NCBI RefSeq assembly: GCF_036002505.1
Contig: NZ_DASYTH010000122.1
Span: 18,454-82,453, forward strand
Source: DASYTH01 sp036002505
GTDB taxonomy: Bacteria; Actinomycetota; Actinomycetes; Mycobacteriales; Pseudonocardiaceae
DNA: 64,000 nucleotides
Direction: 5' to 3'
Of the stretch, positions 28,454-37,185 are shown piece by piece; the stretch's first letter is position 1; each line of letters opens with the position of its first letter. The translations under genes and the position numbers were made by a program. Under the pieces are notes generated by a model that made no database searches, was not told the origin of the DNA, and saw only the letters and a list, made by a program, of their open reading frames with translations.

Positions 28454-30409
28454 ATGGCTCTGAGCGAACACGGACGGCGGAAGGTTCAGCGCGAGGCTGA
28501 CCAGCTGATCGGGCGGACCCTCCCGGAGATGAGCGCGTTGCGGCGAAGGGTGCTGAGCGCGTTGCTCGTGCGCACGGCTGAGGGTTGGCATCTGTTCGTT
28601 CGGGATGATGGGGCGCGGCAGGCGGATGCCTTCCTGATCGGACCGAGTGGGTTGTTCGCCGCGATGATTGGCGAGGAGCCACCCGATGCGGTGATCGCCC
28701 ACGAGGTGATGCGGCACGCCGAGGAACGGTGCGCCGACATTCGAGGGTCGCGCGGGCAGGTGCTGGCGGCGGGCGTTCGGCACGTGGTCATCGTTCCCGG
28801 TGGAAGCCCCAGGGACGGCGCGCACAGCAGGCGGTACTGGTTGCTGAGCGAGCTGGAGTTGCCGCGACTATTCGATCGGGACGCGGTACATCTGGATCGC
28901 CGTCAGGTGGGGGCGATTGCCGACCAGGTGTCCGCGCGACTGCCCGGGTTCCGGTACTTACGGGTGTCGCCGCCGGAGCGCGAACAGGACCAGTCCAAAC
29001 TGATCGAGGAAAAGGACGTTACCGACCAGAACCTGGAGAAGGCTCAGCAGCGGCCATTCGACACCTGGATGAGCTTTCTTCATCCGCAGCAGAATGCCGT
29101 CGTGAAGCGGGATTACATGGGCCCGGCAAGAATCAGTGGTCCGGCCGGGACCGGCAAGACCGTGGTCGCCCTGCACCGGCTGCGCTACCTGGCCATGCAG
29201 AGCACCGGTCCGCTGCTGTTCACGGCGTTCGTGCGGACCCTGCCGCTGGTGCACCAGAAGTCGTTTCGGCGGTTGGCGCCGGAGGTGGCCGACCGGGTGG
29301 AGTTCACCAACCTGCACGCGTGGATTCGCGAGTTTCTGACTGCGCGGGGCCGGGAGATAACCGTCGTGCCCAGCCAGGTCGACACCGCGTTCGGGCGGGC
29401 CTGGATGGCGCACCGCGCACCCCTGGAATTGTTGGAGAAGTCACCGCCCTATTGGCAGGCCGAGATCGATCGGGTGATCAAGGGTCGGGGGATCCAGACC
29501 CTCGAGGAGTACGTCCGGGTGCCGAGGCGGGGACGCACCCTCCGGCTGGACGCCGCGCAGCGCGCGCTGGTGTGGCGGCTGTTCGAGGGGTACCAGGAGA
29601 ATCTGGCGGCGAAGGGGCTGCACGACCACCACGACATGATCAGCATCGCGCTGGCCGAGCTCACCGCCCGGCCGGTCGAGCGGCCGTACGCGGCGGTCGT
29701 GGTGGACGAGGTGCAGGACATCACGTTGAACGGCCTGCGCCTGCTGCGGCAGCTGGCCGGGGACGGGCAGAACCGGTTGCTCCTGGTCGGGGACGGGCAG
29801 CAGCAGGTGTACCCGGGCGGGTGGCGGCTGTCCGATGCGGGCATCCCGATACAGGGCCGCGGGGAGGTGCTGCGGGTGAACTACCGCAACCGGGCCGAGG
29901 TGCTGGGCTTCGCGCAGCGGTTCGACGCGGTGAACGAGGTCGACGACCTGGACGGGGCGGCGGGCGTCGCGCTGCGGGACGCCGAGGTCGCCAACTCGGG
30001 CGGCGAGGCCAGATCCTGGCGCGGGCCCGAGCGCGACCTGCCGGGCGCGCTGGTGGAGACGATCAGCGCCCTGCCGGCGCCTCTGCTGGGACACACGGCG
30101 CTGATCGCGTTCCAGCGCCGTGACCTGGACCAGTGCACAGCCGTCCTGCGCAAGGCCGGCATCGCGTTCCTCCCGCTCGAGCAGTACGAGGGAGAGCCCG
30201 ACGACCGGTTGAAGGTCGGCACGGTCCACCGGGCCAAGGGGCTGGACTTCCAGGCCGTCCTGGCCGTCCATTTCACCCGCAACGCCGCGACCGGCACGGC
30301 CATCGAGGAGGAGACCCGGATGCGGCAGGAACGGCAGCACCTGGTGGCCGCCACCCGGGCCCGAGACTTCCTGTGGTGGGCCGTGGCGGAGCCCAACACC
30401 GACCGGTGA
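28454..30409 (+). CDS. UvrD-like superfamily I helicase with NERD-like N-terminus
   Basis: A 651-residue protein. Residues 1-110 ('EADQLIGRTLPEMSALRRRV', 'ADAFLIGPSGLFAAMI') resemble a degenerate NERD nuclease-related domain. A superfamily I helicase core follows, with Walker A 'GPAGTGKT' (229-236), Walker B 'VVVDEVQD' (415-422), the Q-rich motif III 'LLVGDGQQQVYPGG', motif IV/V text 'LRVNYRNRAEVLGFA' and 'VGTVHRAKGLDFQAV', and motif VI 'HLVAATRARDFLWWA'. Such NERD-helicases occur in defence islands and as lone genes; which applies here is open. The next gene is a DUF4143 ATPase. Confidence 0.82.
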   Translation: MALSEHGRRKVQREADQLIGRTLPEMSALRRRVLSALLVRTAEGWHLFVRDDGARQADAFLIGPSGLFAAMIGEEPPDAVIAHEVMRHAEERCADIRGSRGQVLAAGVRHVVIVPGGSPRDGAHSRRYWLLSELELPRLFDRDAVHLDRRQVGAIADQVSARLPGFRYLRVSPPEREQDQSKLIEEKDVTDQNLEKAQQRPFDTWMSFLHPQQNAVVKRDYMGPARISGPAGTGKTVVALHRLRYLAMQSTGPLLFTAFVRTLPLVHQKSFRRLAPEVADRVEFTNLHAWIREFLTARGREITVVPSQVDTAFGRAWMAHRAPLELLEKSPPYWQAEIDRVIKGRGIQTLEEYVRVPRRGRTLRLDAAQRALVWRLFEGYQENLAAKGLHDHHDMISIALAELTARPVERPYAAVVVDEVQDITLNGLRLLRQLAGDGQNRLLLVGDGQQQVYPGGWRLSDAGIPIQGRGEVLRVNYRNRAEVLGFAQRFDAVNEVDDLDGAAGVALRDAEVANSGGEARSWRGPERDLPGALVETISALPAPLLGHTALIAFQRRDLDQCTAVLRKAGIAFLPLEQYEGEPDDRLKVGTVHRAKGLDFQAVLAVHFTRNAATGTAIEEETRMRQERQHLVAATRARDFLWWAVAEPNTDR

Positions 30410-30558
30410 GCCGGGGATGCGCGGGCGCCTCGACATCAGCACCGGCGGCCAGGTGACCGCTAGGCATCCGTCTATGTGACCACGATGGCGGCGGCTAAAT
30501 GACCACCAAAGGCGTGTCCAGTTGACCGTTGATCTTGATTGTCCGGAACAATCGAGCC

Positions 30559-31812
30559 GTGGTCGAACTACCCGGTCTGATCCCGCGCCGCGCCGAGGCG
30601 CTGGTGCGCGAGGCACTGTCGGACACCCGGATCGTGCTGGTCAACGGGGCACGGCAGGCCGGGAAGAGCACGCTGACCAGGCTGGCCGCCGGCGACCGGG
30701 CGGGGACCGTGAACCGCCTGCTGGATGATCCGGCGACGCTGCGGGCGGCGCGGGACGACCCGACCGGGTTCGTCGAGCATGACGGGCTCATGGTCATCGA
30801 CGAGATCCAGCTCGTCCCGGAGCTGCTCCGGCCGATCAAGGTGCGGGTGGACCTGGATCCGGCGCCCGGCCGGTTCCTGCTGACCGGGTCGTCCCGCGTG
30901 CTGGCGCTGCGCACGCTGCCGGACGCGCTCCCCGGCCGGATGGAGGTGATCGAGCTGTGGCCGTTCTCCCAGGGCGAGATCAGCGGCGGGCCCGACCGGT
31001 TCGTCGACGCGGCCTTCCGGCACGGCCCGACGATCGACCACTCCTCGGCGCTGCGCCGCCGCGACTATCTGGAACGCGCCGTCGTCGGCGGCTTTCCCGA
31101 GGCGGTGCGCCGCGCTCCCCGGCGACGCACGGCGTTCTTCGACTCCTACCTGTCCACGCTGATCGAACGGGACGTGCTGGAGCTGGCCAGCATCGAGCGC
31201 CACGGTGACCTGCTCAAGCTGCTCGGCCTGCTCGCCGGGCGCACCGGCGGCCTGCTCGTCCCGGCGGCGGTGGCCAACCAGTCCGGCATCCCGCGGACCA
31301 CCCTGGTGCGCTACCTGGAGCTGCTGTCCTCGGTGTTCCTCATCAAGAGCGTTCCCGCCTGGTCGTCCGGGCAGACGCAGCGGGCCGTGGGCACCCCGAA
31401 GCTGGCGTTCGTCGACACCGGGATCGCCGCTCATCTGGTGGGCCAGGACGCCGCGCGGCTCGGCGAGCCCGGCGGCGCGGCCGGGCCGATGCTGGAGAAC
31501 CTCGTGGTCATGGAGCTCGCCCGCCAGCTGACCTGGTCGGACGAGCGGGCCCGGCTCTTCCACTACCGGACCAAGGACAAGCTCGAGGTGGACGCGGTGC
31601 TCGAGACCCCGGACGGCCGGGTGGTCGGCGTCGAGGTCAAGGCCGGCGCCACCGTGCGCACCGAGGACCTGCGCGGCCTGCGGAACCTGGCGAACCTCCT
31701 CGGCGACCGGTTCGTCGCCGGAATCGTGCTCTACACCGGGGCGCAGACCCTGCCGTTCGGCGCGAAGATCCGAGCCCTGCCGCTGGACGCGGTGTGGCAC
31801 CTCGCCCCCTGA
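30559..31812 (+). CDS. AAA ATPase with DUF4143 domain
   Basis: A 417-residue ATPase of the AAA_14/DUF4143 type. Walker A is 'GARQAGKST' (30-38), Walker B 'LMVIDEIQ', and the sensor 'RFLLTGSSRVLAL'. The C-terminal DUF4143 half ends in the PD-(D/E)xK-like segment 'DKLEVDAVLETPDGRVVGVEVKAGATV', a nuclease-type fold. The GTG at 30559 is chosen because the conserved sequence starts at 'PGLIPRRAEALV'; TTG at 30529 is possible. These genes are common mobile accessory genes, with roles suggested in conflict systems but not established. Confidence 0.85.
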   Translation: MVELPGLIPRRAEALVREALSDTRIVLVNGARQAGKSTLTRLAAGDRAGTVNRLLDDPATLRAARDDPTGFVEHDGLMVIDEIQLVPELLRPIKVRVDLDPAPGRFLLTGSSRVLALRTLPDALPGRMEVIELWPFSQGEISGGPDRFVDAAFRHGPTIDHSSALRRRDYLERAVVGGFPEAVRRAPRRRTAFFDSYLSTLIERDVLELASIERHGDLLKLLGLLAGRTGGLLVPAAVANQSGIPRTTLVRYLELLSSVFLIKSVPAWSSGQTQRAVGTPKLAFVDTGIAAHLVGQDAARLGEPGGAAGPMLENLVVMELARQLTWSDERARLFHYRTKDKLEVDAVLETPDGRVVGVEVKAGATVRTEDLRGLRNLANLLGDRFVAGIVLYTGAQTLPFGAKIRALPLDAVWHLAP

Positions 31813-31887
31813 GTACCGCGCCTCATTTGACACGCTGACCCGCCGGTGCGCGGCCTACTCTCGCCGGATCGAGGCGGGGAGGGCGCG

Positions 31888-32574
31888 ATGACCCAGCCAG
31901 CCGGGTTTTACCAGAAGAACGGCAAAACAAGACCGATCACCCCCAAGAAGGGCGGAGCTGGCCCGTTGGTGGCCGCGGGGGTGCTGGTGGCCGGGGTGCT
32001 GGGCGTCGCCGGTGCGGGCGGGGAGGCGGCCTCGTTGTTCGCCAGCCGGGGCGGTGCCGGGTCGTCGGCGAGTGCGCCGAACCTCGCGGCGCGCAAGGCC
32101 GACGCCGGCAAGGCGGCCAGGAAGGGCGACGCCGAGGGAGCCTGGCAGCGCCTGGGGATGCGTCAGCTGAAGAAGACGGCCAAGCAGGATGCCAAGTGCC
32201 TGGCGGCGTCGTTCGGGCAGGTGCGGCAGTTCTTCCTGCGGACGCCGTGCACGTCGCTGGACCGGATCCTGTTCGCCGTCGGCGACGGCGCCGGCAACAA
32301 CGCGGTGGTGTCCGTCGCGTGGGTGGGATTCCGCACACGCGGCCAGGCCGGTGACTTCACGGCGCTTATCGACGTTTACGGCACCGGCGACATCAAACCG
32401 CTGTCATCCGGGCTGCTGGGTCTGGCGGACATCAGGTTCACCGGCCGCCATTACGGCTCCGCGCGCACCGGCAGCCAGGTTGCCGTCGCGGAGGCCGAGC
32501 CCGCCGGCGGCCACCTGGCGCCCGACATCCTGAAGGCGCTGGCTGAGGTCGCGGCACAGTTTCCGCGGCCTTAG
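31888..32574 (+). CDS. Hypothetical protein with one N-terminal membrane helix
   Basis: A 228-residue protein that I do not recognise. The ATG at 31888 follows a purine-rich site ('cggggagggcg'). Residues about 25-45 ('GPLVAAGVLVAGVLGVAGAG') form a membrane helix or signal anchor, followed by an Ala/Lys-rich linker and a compact C-terminal domain containing 'FLRTPCTSLDRILFAVGD' and 'VSVAWVGFRTRGQAGDF'. It may be an anchored extracytoplasmic domain. Its stop overlaps the stop of the convergent GNAT gene ('ttag'), so no terminator fits between them. Confidence 0.65.
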   Translation: MTQPAGFYQKNGKTRPITPKKGGAGPLVAAGVLVAGVLGVAGAGGEAASLFASRGGAGSSASAPNLAARKADAGKAARKGDAEGAWQRLGMRQLKKTAKQDAKCLAASFGQVRQFFLRTPCTSLDRILFAVGDGAGNNAVVSVAWVGFRTRGQAGDFTALIDVYGTGDIKPLSSGLLGLADIRFTGRHYGSARTGSQVAVAEAEPAGGHLAPDILKALAEVAAQFPRP

Positions 32575-33347
32575 AGGTCGAGTTCCATCAGTAGCCGATC
32601 CTCGCCCGGGCCGAGATAGTTCTCGTGGAAGGACTTCGTGATGAACCCCAGGGATTCATAAAGCTTGACAGCAATAGTATTGATGGGACTGACGGTGAGG
32701 CGCACCTGCTGGAAATTCGCCGAGCGGAGTGCGTCCAGGCATGAATGGACGAGGTATCGACCGTATCCGCGGCGCCGATAGTCCGAACGTATCAGAACGC
32801 TGAGCAGCCAGGCCGACTCCCGGTCGGGGCAGGGCGCGACGAGCGCGTAGCCGAGCAGGTCGGCGGGGTGGTCGGCAGGGTAGTCGGCGACCATCCAGAA
32901 GTCTCCGTAGACGTCGAACATCTGCCGCAGCACGAAGTACGGATAGCCGTCGAGCGCCTCCAACTCCTCGAGATCAGACGATCTTGCCTTCCGGATAAGG
33001 ACATCCCGGTCATCGATCGGGCCACCGACGACCGTGTCATGAGGTTCGCGCTGACGGGGTACGATTTCGCCTCCAGATCTCTCTCGATTGGCGCGGCCGG
33101 CGCACACGGCCACAAAGGCAGCATTACTGTGCGGGATGCCTACGCCCCACCCAGTGACCATAATACGGCCGTTCCCGGCCATGACAATCCCGTGAACATC
33201 ACTGCCAAGCCCGCGGGGATCCACGCGACCGGACCATCGCCCGCCCCGCACGGTGACCGTGATACGCCAACCGGCCGCCGAATTCCGCTCGATTACCACC
33301 CGAATGGCGCATTCGGTGCTCCGGTCGCTAGATGATAATGAGGCCAT
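32571..33347 (-). CDS. GNAT family N-acetyltransferase with uncertain N-terminal extension
   Basis: The last ~150 residues are a clear GNAT domain: 'VLIRKARSSDLEELEALDGY' at the start, acetyl-CoA loop 'VLIRSDYRRRGYGRYLVHSCL', and the late 'NTIAVKLYESLGFITKSFHE'. No ATG, GTG or TTG lies directly before that domain. The frame is open upstream through about 110 further residues, and I place the start at the ATG at 33347. That extension is beta-rich ('RVVIERNSAAGWRITVTV', 'GNGRIMVTGWGVGIPHSN'), less GC-rich than its surroundings, and I do not recognise it. It may be a real extra domain or an old frameshift fusion. Confidence 0.6.
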   Translation of the reverse strand: MASLSSSDRSTECAIRVVIERNSAAGWRITVTVRGGRWSGRVDPRGLGSDVHGIVMAGNGRIMVTGWGVGIPHSNAAFVAVCAGRANRERSGGEIVPRQREPHDTVVGGPIDDRDVLIRKARSSDLEELEALDGYPYFVLRQMFDVYGDFWMVADYPADHPADLLGYALVAPCPDRESAWLLSVLIRSDYRRRGYGRYLVHSCLDALRSANFQQVRLTVSPINTIAVKLYESLGFITKSFHENYLGPGEDRLLMELDL

Positions 33348-33444
33348 GAGTCGCAGTCGGGGAGCTTCCGGTCCGCCCGCCTGGTCCCGGGCCAGGTCGT
33401 CCGGCGGTTTCGCCGCGCGCTGAGCCACGCCTGGTCGTCAACTC

Positions 33445-34275
33445 ATGCCCGCATCCCCGTCCGAACCCTCGGCGTTCGTCGACGCCGTCACCACCGCCAT
33501 CATCCGCCGTGTCGATCACTACGCCGAGCTGGTGGACGCCGCGAAGGCCGACGGCAGGCTGGAGCGGGCCGAGGAGATCATGCTGCTGGACCGGTTCGAG
33601 CACTACACCGCGGACGTGCTCGACCGCTACCCGCCGCCGGGGCCGCGCAACCGGGAAAGCCTGGCGTTCGTCCACCTCTACCGCGAGCGCGACGACGACA
33701 CGTCGGCCGAGGACCGGTGCCGCGCGCTGCTCGCCGCGCTGATGGCCGCCGAGGTGGAGTCACGCGGACCGTTGCGGCTGACCCAGGCGCAGAACGGCCG
33801 GCTGGCCGCGATCCTCGAGCGGATCGGCGCGGCCTGCGGCAAGGAGGGCCTGCTCCTGCACGCCGCGCTCGCGTTCGAACGCGCGGCCGGCATCTACCTG
33901 CTGCTGAGCGACAACGCCGGCCGCGACCGCTGCCTGTACGAGCGGACCCGGTTCCGGCAGAAGTCGACCGGCCCAGGCCTGCCGAAAGCGCTGCTGGCCG
34001 TCTCCTGGACGCTGTGCGGCTACGGGTACAAGCCGTACCGCCTGCTGGCCTGGGTGGCGATCCAGCTCGTGGTGTTCTCCCTCGGCGTCGCGCTGACCGT
34101 GCCCGGCTCGGTCTGGCACGGCATCTACCTGAGCGTCACCAACTACCTCGACCCACAGGGCTCCGACGAGCTGTCCGCAACCGCGCAGATGCTCCTGGTC
34201 ACCGAAAGCTACGTCAGCGCGGTCTCCCTGAGCGTGTTCTTCGCCCTGCTGGTACACCGGTGGTTCCGGATCTAG
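33445..34275 (+). CDS. Hypothetical protein with C-terminal two-helix pore-like membrane domain
   Basis: A 276-residue protein. Residues 1-180 are soluble and helical, with acidic, TPR-like segments such as 'YAELVDAAKADGRLERAEEI' and 'HAALAFERAAGIYLLLSDNAG'. The end has two membrane helices (about 198-220 and 253-270) linked by 'GIYLSVTNYLDPQGSDELS', an arrangement like the two-helix pore unit of ion channels, though no clear potassium-selectivity motif is visible. It could be a membrane effector gated by the helical sensor; this is inference. Function unknown. Confidence 0.6.
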   Translation: MPASPSEPSAFVDAVTTAIIRRVDHYAELVDAAKADGRLERAEEIMLLDRFEHYTADVLDRYPPPGPRNRESLAFVHLYRERDDDTSAEDRCRALLAALMAAEVESRGPLRLTQAQNGRLAAILERIGAACGKEGLLLHAALAFERAAGIYLLLSDNAGRDRCLYERTRFRQKSTGPGLPKALLAVSWTLCGYGYKPYRLLAWVAIQLVVFSLGVALTVPGSVWHGIYLSVTNYLDPQGSDELSATAQMLLVTESYVSAVSLSVFFALLVHRWFRI

Positions 34276-34317
34276 ACGGGGTCGGAGGGAAGCAACGTCA
34301 CGTTCACTCCCGGCACA

Positions 34318-35259
34318 TCACCAGCTGGCGTCGTGCTGGCCGACGCGCTCCAGGGCCTCGAGCGTGCGCACCGCGATCAGGTCGCGGATCCGGGCCACCT
34401 GCGCGTTCCACTGGAGCGAGAAGCCGGGGCTGGTCTCGAGTGCCGCCCACAGGGAGCGCAGCGGCAGGTCGACGTGCGCGCCGGGCATCCAGAGGTGCAC
34501 CAGGCGTTCGACGGCGCTGGTGAGCGTCTTGATCGGGTCCACGCCGAGCGCCATGTCCCGGTCGGCCTGGTCGATCGCCCCGGCGAGCGTGGTGATCAGC
34601 CAGTCGTGCAGCGCGAGGTCCTCGCAGAACCGTTCGGCGGTCTCGAGCAGGGCCGGGGGCAGGCTCAGCTCGACGGTGCGCCGCACGTCGTCGTCCACAT
34701 GCAGCCGGACGGCGGGGTCGGCGCCCTCGGCCACGGTCGCGGTCCAGCGCACCCGGGTGGACCGGGACCGCATCGCGATCTGATGGTCGAGCTGCGGCCG
34801 CCGCTGGACGTTGCCGATCAGGTACTCGCTCACCGCACCGAGATCGAGCACGGCTCCGTCCGGCACGACCGTGCGGTGCCCGCGGGCGAGCTGGGGCACG
34901 TCGGCCCTGCTGATCACCTCGACCACGCCGCGCTGGCTGGCGTAGTGCGCCCAGGCCAGCCGGTGGTTGGCCGCGGCCTTCTCCAGCCGCGCCTTCGCCG
35001 AGGACTGGAGCACCAGCCCGCCGGTGACCACCGCGTGCGCGGCCACCGTGCCGATGCCGCGGGCCCGGGTCAGGGGCTCGGTCGCCAGCCGGCAGTCCAC
35101 ACCGACCATCACGTCCGGGGACACCGACCGGTTGACCGGCCGGTCCGTGACCAGCACCCGCTGGCCCGGCTTGAGCCCGAGCAGGTCGACCACCTCGGCC
35201 CGGCCCAGCCGGCTGGACGTGCGCAGCAGGCTGGTCCGGACCTCACCCACGATCAGCAT
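34318..35259 (-). CDS. SCO2521 family protein
   Basis: A 313-residue protein that I recognise as the SCO2521 family, a conserved actinobacterial set of unknown function. It begins 'MLIVGEVRTSLLRTSSRLGR' and has a beta-rich first half ('LGLKPGQRVLVTDRPVNRS') and a helical second half ending in 'QVARIRDLIAVRTLEALERV'. No catalytic motif or membrane helix is visible. It overlaps SCO2522 by 17 bases and is the last of the four-gene operon. Confidence 0.8.
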   Translation of the reverse strand: MLIVGEVRTSLLRTSSRLGRAEVVDLLGLKPGQRVLVTDRPVNRSVSPDVMVGVDCRLATEPLTRARGIGTVAAHAVVTGGLVLQSSAKARLEKAAANHRLAWAHYASQRGVVEVISRADVPQLARGHRTVVPDGAVLDLGAVSEYLIGNVQRRPQLDHQIAMRSRSTRVRWTATVAEGADPAVRLHVDDDVRRTVELSLPPALLETAERFCEDLALHDWLITTLAGAIDQADRDMALGVDPIKTLTSAVERLVHLWMPGAHVDLPLRSLWAALETSPGFSLQWNAQVARIRDLIAVRTLEALERVGQHDASW

Positions 35260-36277
35260 CGGGCGTTCCCAGACTCTCGTCGACGTCCTCGACGAAGATG
35301 TGCGAAACCCGCCGGCGGATGTCCTCCGGGACGGCCAGCTTCTCCGTCCGGCCCCGGTCGACCACCTGGTGGATCACCGCCCGGTCCAGGTCGAGGTGGC
35401 CGAGGATCACGTCCACCGCGTTCTCGATGGCGAGGTAGGAGCGCGGCAGGATGGACGCGGTGCGGTAGGCGGAGAACGGCGCGGCCGCCGGGCTGAGCTG
35501 GATGACCGTGGGCAGGTCGCTCCAGTGCTCCGGCCAGTCGGCGTCATCCGCCCAGAGCTGGGGCTGCGCGACCGGTTCGCCGTAGTGGCGCAGCATGCCC
35601 AGCCGGAGCAGATGCCACACGGCGGCGAGGAACGGGCAGGACCAGGTGCGCTGCGAGACGAGCCGGCCGTCGGCCTTCTCCACCCGCTCCTTCCAGCTCC
35701 ACAGCTCCACGTCCACGAAGATCGAATGGTTGCGCCGGCCGAACTCCTGCGGCGGGCGCCATTCCTGGACCTGCATGGCCTGGTCGGCGTCGGAGTCGGC
35801 GGACCGCTCGCCGTTGCACAGCCAGCCGGTCTCGTGCAGCGGCGGCCGGGACCCGTTGGTGCCCACCGGCGGCTCGGGCAGCAGCATCGCCGCGGTGAGC
35901 TCGGCCAGCGGCACGTTCTCGGCCACCGCGCAGCCGGCTTCCCTGGCGATGTAGTCGAACCTGATGCCGCACTCGTCCGCGATCCGCAGCAGCTTCTTCA
36001 TGATCTCGGCGGGATTGGTGTGGCTGCCGAAATAGTCGTCGATCAGAAAGCAGGTGCTCACCCGGGGCCGCGGGCCGAACTCGGCCGCCACGCTCGCGAT
36101 GGCCGCGTCAATCCACGGCGCCACCCGGCGAAACTGCGCCCGGATCCGGTCCTCGCCGTCGAGGAGGTCCTTCATGTAAAAGTGACCCACCTCGATGGAG
36201 AGGTGGGCTAGCTGCAGGTGCCGCGGCTCGTTCTGCTCGGCCGCCTCGCTATAGGTGACGGAATCCGGCGTACTCAC
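35243..36277 (-). CDS. SCO2522 family protein
   Basis: A 344-residue protein of the SCO2522 family. The GTG at 36277 overlaps the SCO2523-type stop by 4 bases (GTGA) and leads directly to the conserved 'HLQLAHLSIEVGHFYMKDLL', so the much longer open frame upstream is not real. Features include 'VSTCFLIDDYFGSHTNPAEI' and 'ECGIRFDYIAREAGCAVAEN', a dense C-terminal helix, and several conserved His/Asp residues that could form an active site ('DDYF', 'LDLDRAVIHQVVDRGRTEKL'). The function is unknown. Confidence 0.82.
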   Translation of the reverse strand: MSTPDSVTYSEAAEQNEPRHLQLAHLSIEVGHFYMKDLLDGEDRIRAQFRRVAPWIDAAIASVAAEFGPRPRVSTCFLIDDYFGSHTNPAEIMKKLLRIADECGIRFDYIAREAGCAVAENVPLAELTAAMLLPEPPVGTNGSRPPLHETGWLCNGERSADSDADQAMQVQEWRPPQEFGRRNHSIFVDVELWSWKERVEKADGRLVSQRTWSCPFLAAVWHLLRLGMLRHYGEPVAQPQLWADDADWPEHWSDLPTVIQLSPAAAPFSAYRTASILPRSYLAIENAVDVILGHLDLDRAVIHQVVDRGRTEKLAVPEDIRRRVSHIFVEDVDESLGTPDADRG

Positions 36278-37185
36278 AGCTTTTCCCACCACGTGTTGTC
36301 GGTCAGCTTGTCGGCAAGCTCCCGGAACGCGGTGACCGTCGCCTCGTTGGCGATGTTGGCGGCCACGTCCGCGTCCGAGATCACTTGTTCCCGCCATTGC
36401 AGCACCGGCTCCATCGGGGTTTGCCCCAAGGTCCGGCTGCGACCCAGCTTGTGACGGTTGGCGAGCTTCTTCAGCTCTTCGTCGCACGCCCGCAGCCAGG
36501 TTGCCTGGGCGGCGTTGTCGGTGGCGAGGTGCGAGTTGAGGTTGGGTACGGCGGTGCGGACGAACCGGATGGAGTCCAAAAGCTCGTCCTGGTCGTGGCC
36601 GGCCTGCTTACCGACCTCCAGCAACCCGCGGGCGTCGAAGACGAGGCTGTGCGCGGCCACGATGTGCTGCTGGGTCCAGCGGTGGAACACCAGCCAGCGC
36701 GCGGCGAGCGAGCGCAGCGGCGTGGAGGCGGTCGCCTTCAGCACCATCTCCACCGCCACCGACCGGCCGGAGCTGAGGTCGACCACACACACGTCGAACT
36801 CGGAGTCCAGCTTGACGAACAGCTCGATGCAGCGCTCGACCCGCTCGACCGAGTTGGGGAACTCGGCGCCGCCCCGGTCCCCCGGGAAGAGCACGAGCCG
36901 GTGGGCCCGGGTGTTCGCGGTGCGCAGGTGCGTGCGGCTGGAGCTCTGCCAGATGTCCACCTGGCGCGGGTCGGAGGCGACGCCGTTCAGATACGAGTGC
37001 GTGCCGACCCGGCCGTCAATGCCACGCTCCACCTTGGCCACCTCGAAGATCGCCCCGGCGGTGGGCGAGCCGAAGTCGAAGTCGAGGTACGCCACGCTTT
37101 TGCGCTGCGCGAGGTGGTAGGCGATGTTGCAGCTGGTCACCGACCGGCCGGTGCCGCCCTTGTCCGACGCCGCGAAAACCAGCAT
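36274..37185 (-). CDS. SCO2523 family variant P-loop protein (ParA/MinD-like)
   Basis: A 303-residue protein with a ParA/MinD-type deviant Walker A: 'SDKGGTGRSV' (K9 and R14). The canonical second lysine is replaced by Arg, which would change or weaken ATP hydrolysis. 'SVAYLDFDFGSPTAGAIFEV' is the Walker A' region and 'FDVCVVDLSSGRS' the Walker B. Proteins of this class usually dimerise on ATP and position or regulate partner proteins. It starts with ATG directly after the SCO2524-type stop (TAGATG) and is coupled to SCO2522 by GTGA. Confidence 0.85.
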   Translation of the reverse strand: MLVFAASDKGGTGRSVTSCNIAYHLAQRKSVAYLDFDFGSPTAGAIFEVAKVERGIDGRVGTHSYLNGVASDPRQVDIWQSSSRTHLRTANTRAHRLVLFPGDRGGAEFPNSVERVERCIELFVKLDSEFDVCVVDLSSGRSVAVEMVLKATASTPLRSLAARWLVFHRWTQQHIVAAHSLVFDARGLLEVGKQAGHDQDELLDSIRFVRTAVPNLNSHLATDNAAQATWLRACDEELKKLANRHKLGRSRTLGQTPMEPVLQWREQVISDADVAANIANEATVTAFRELADKLTDNTWWEKL

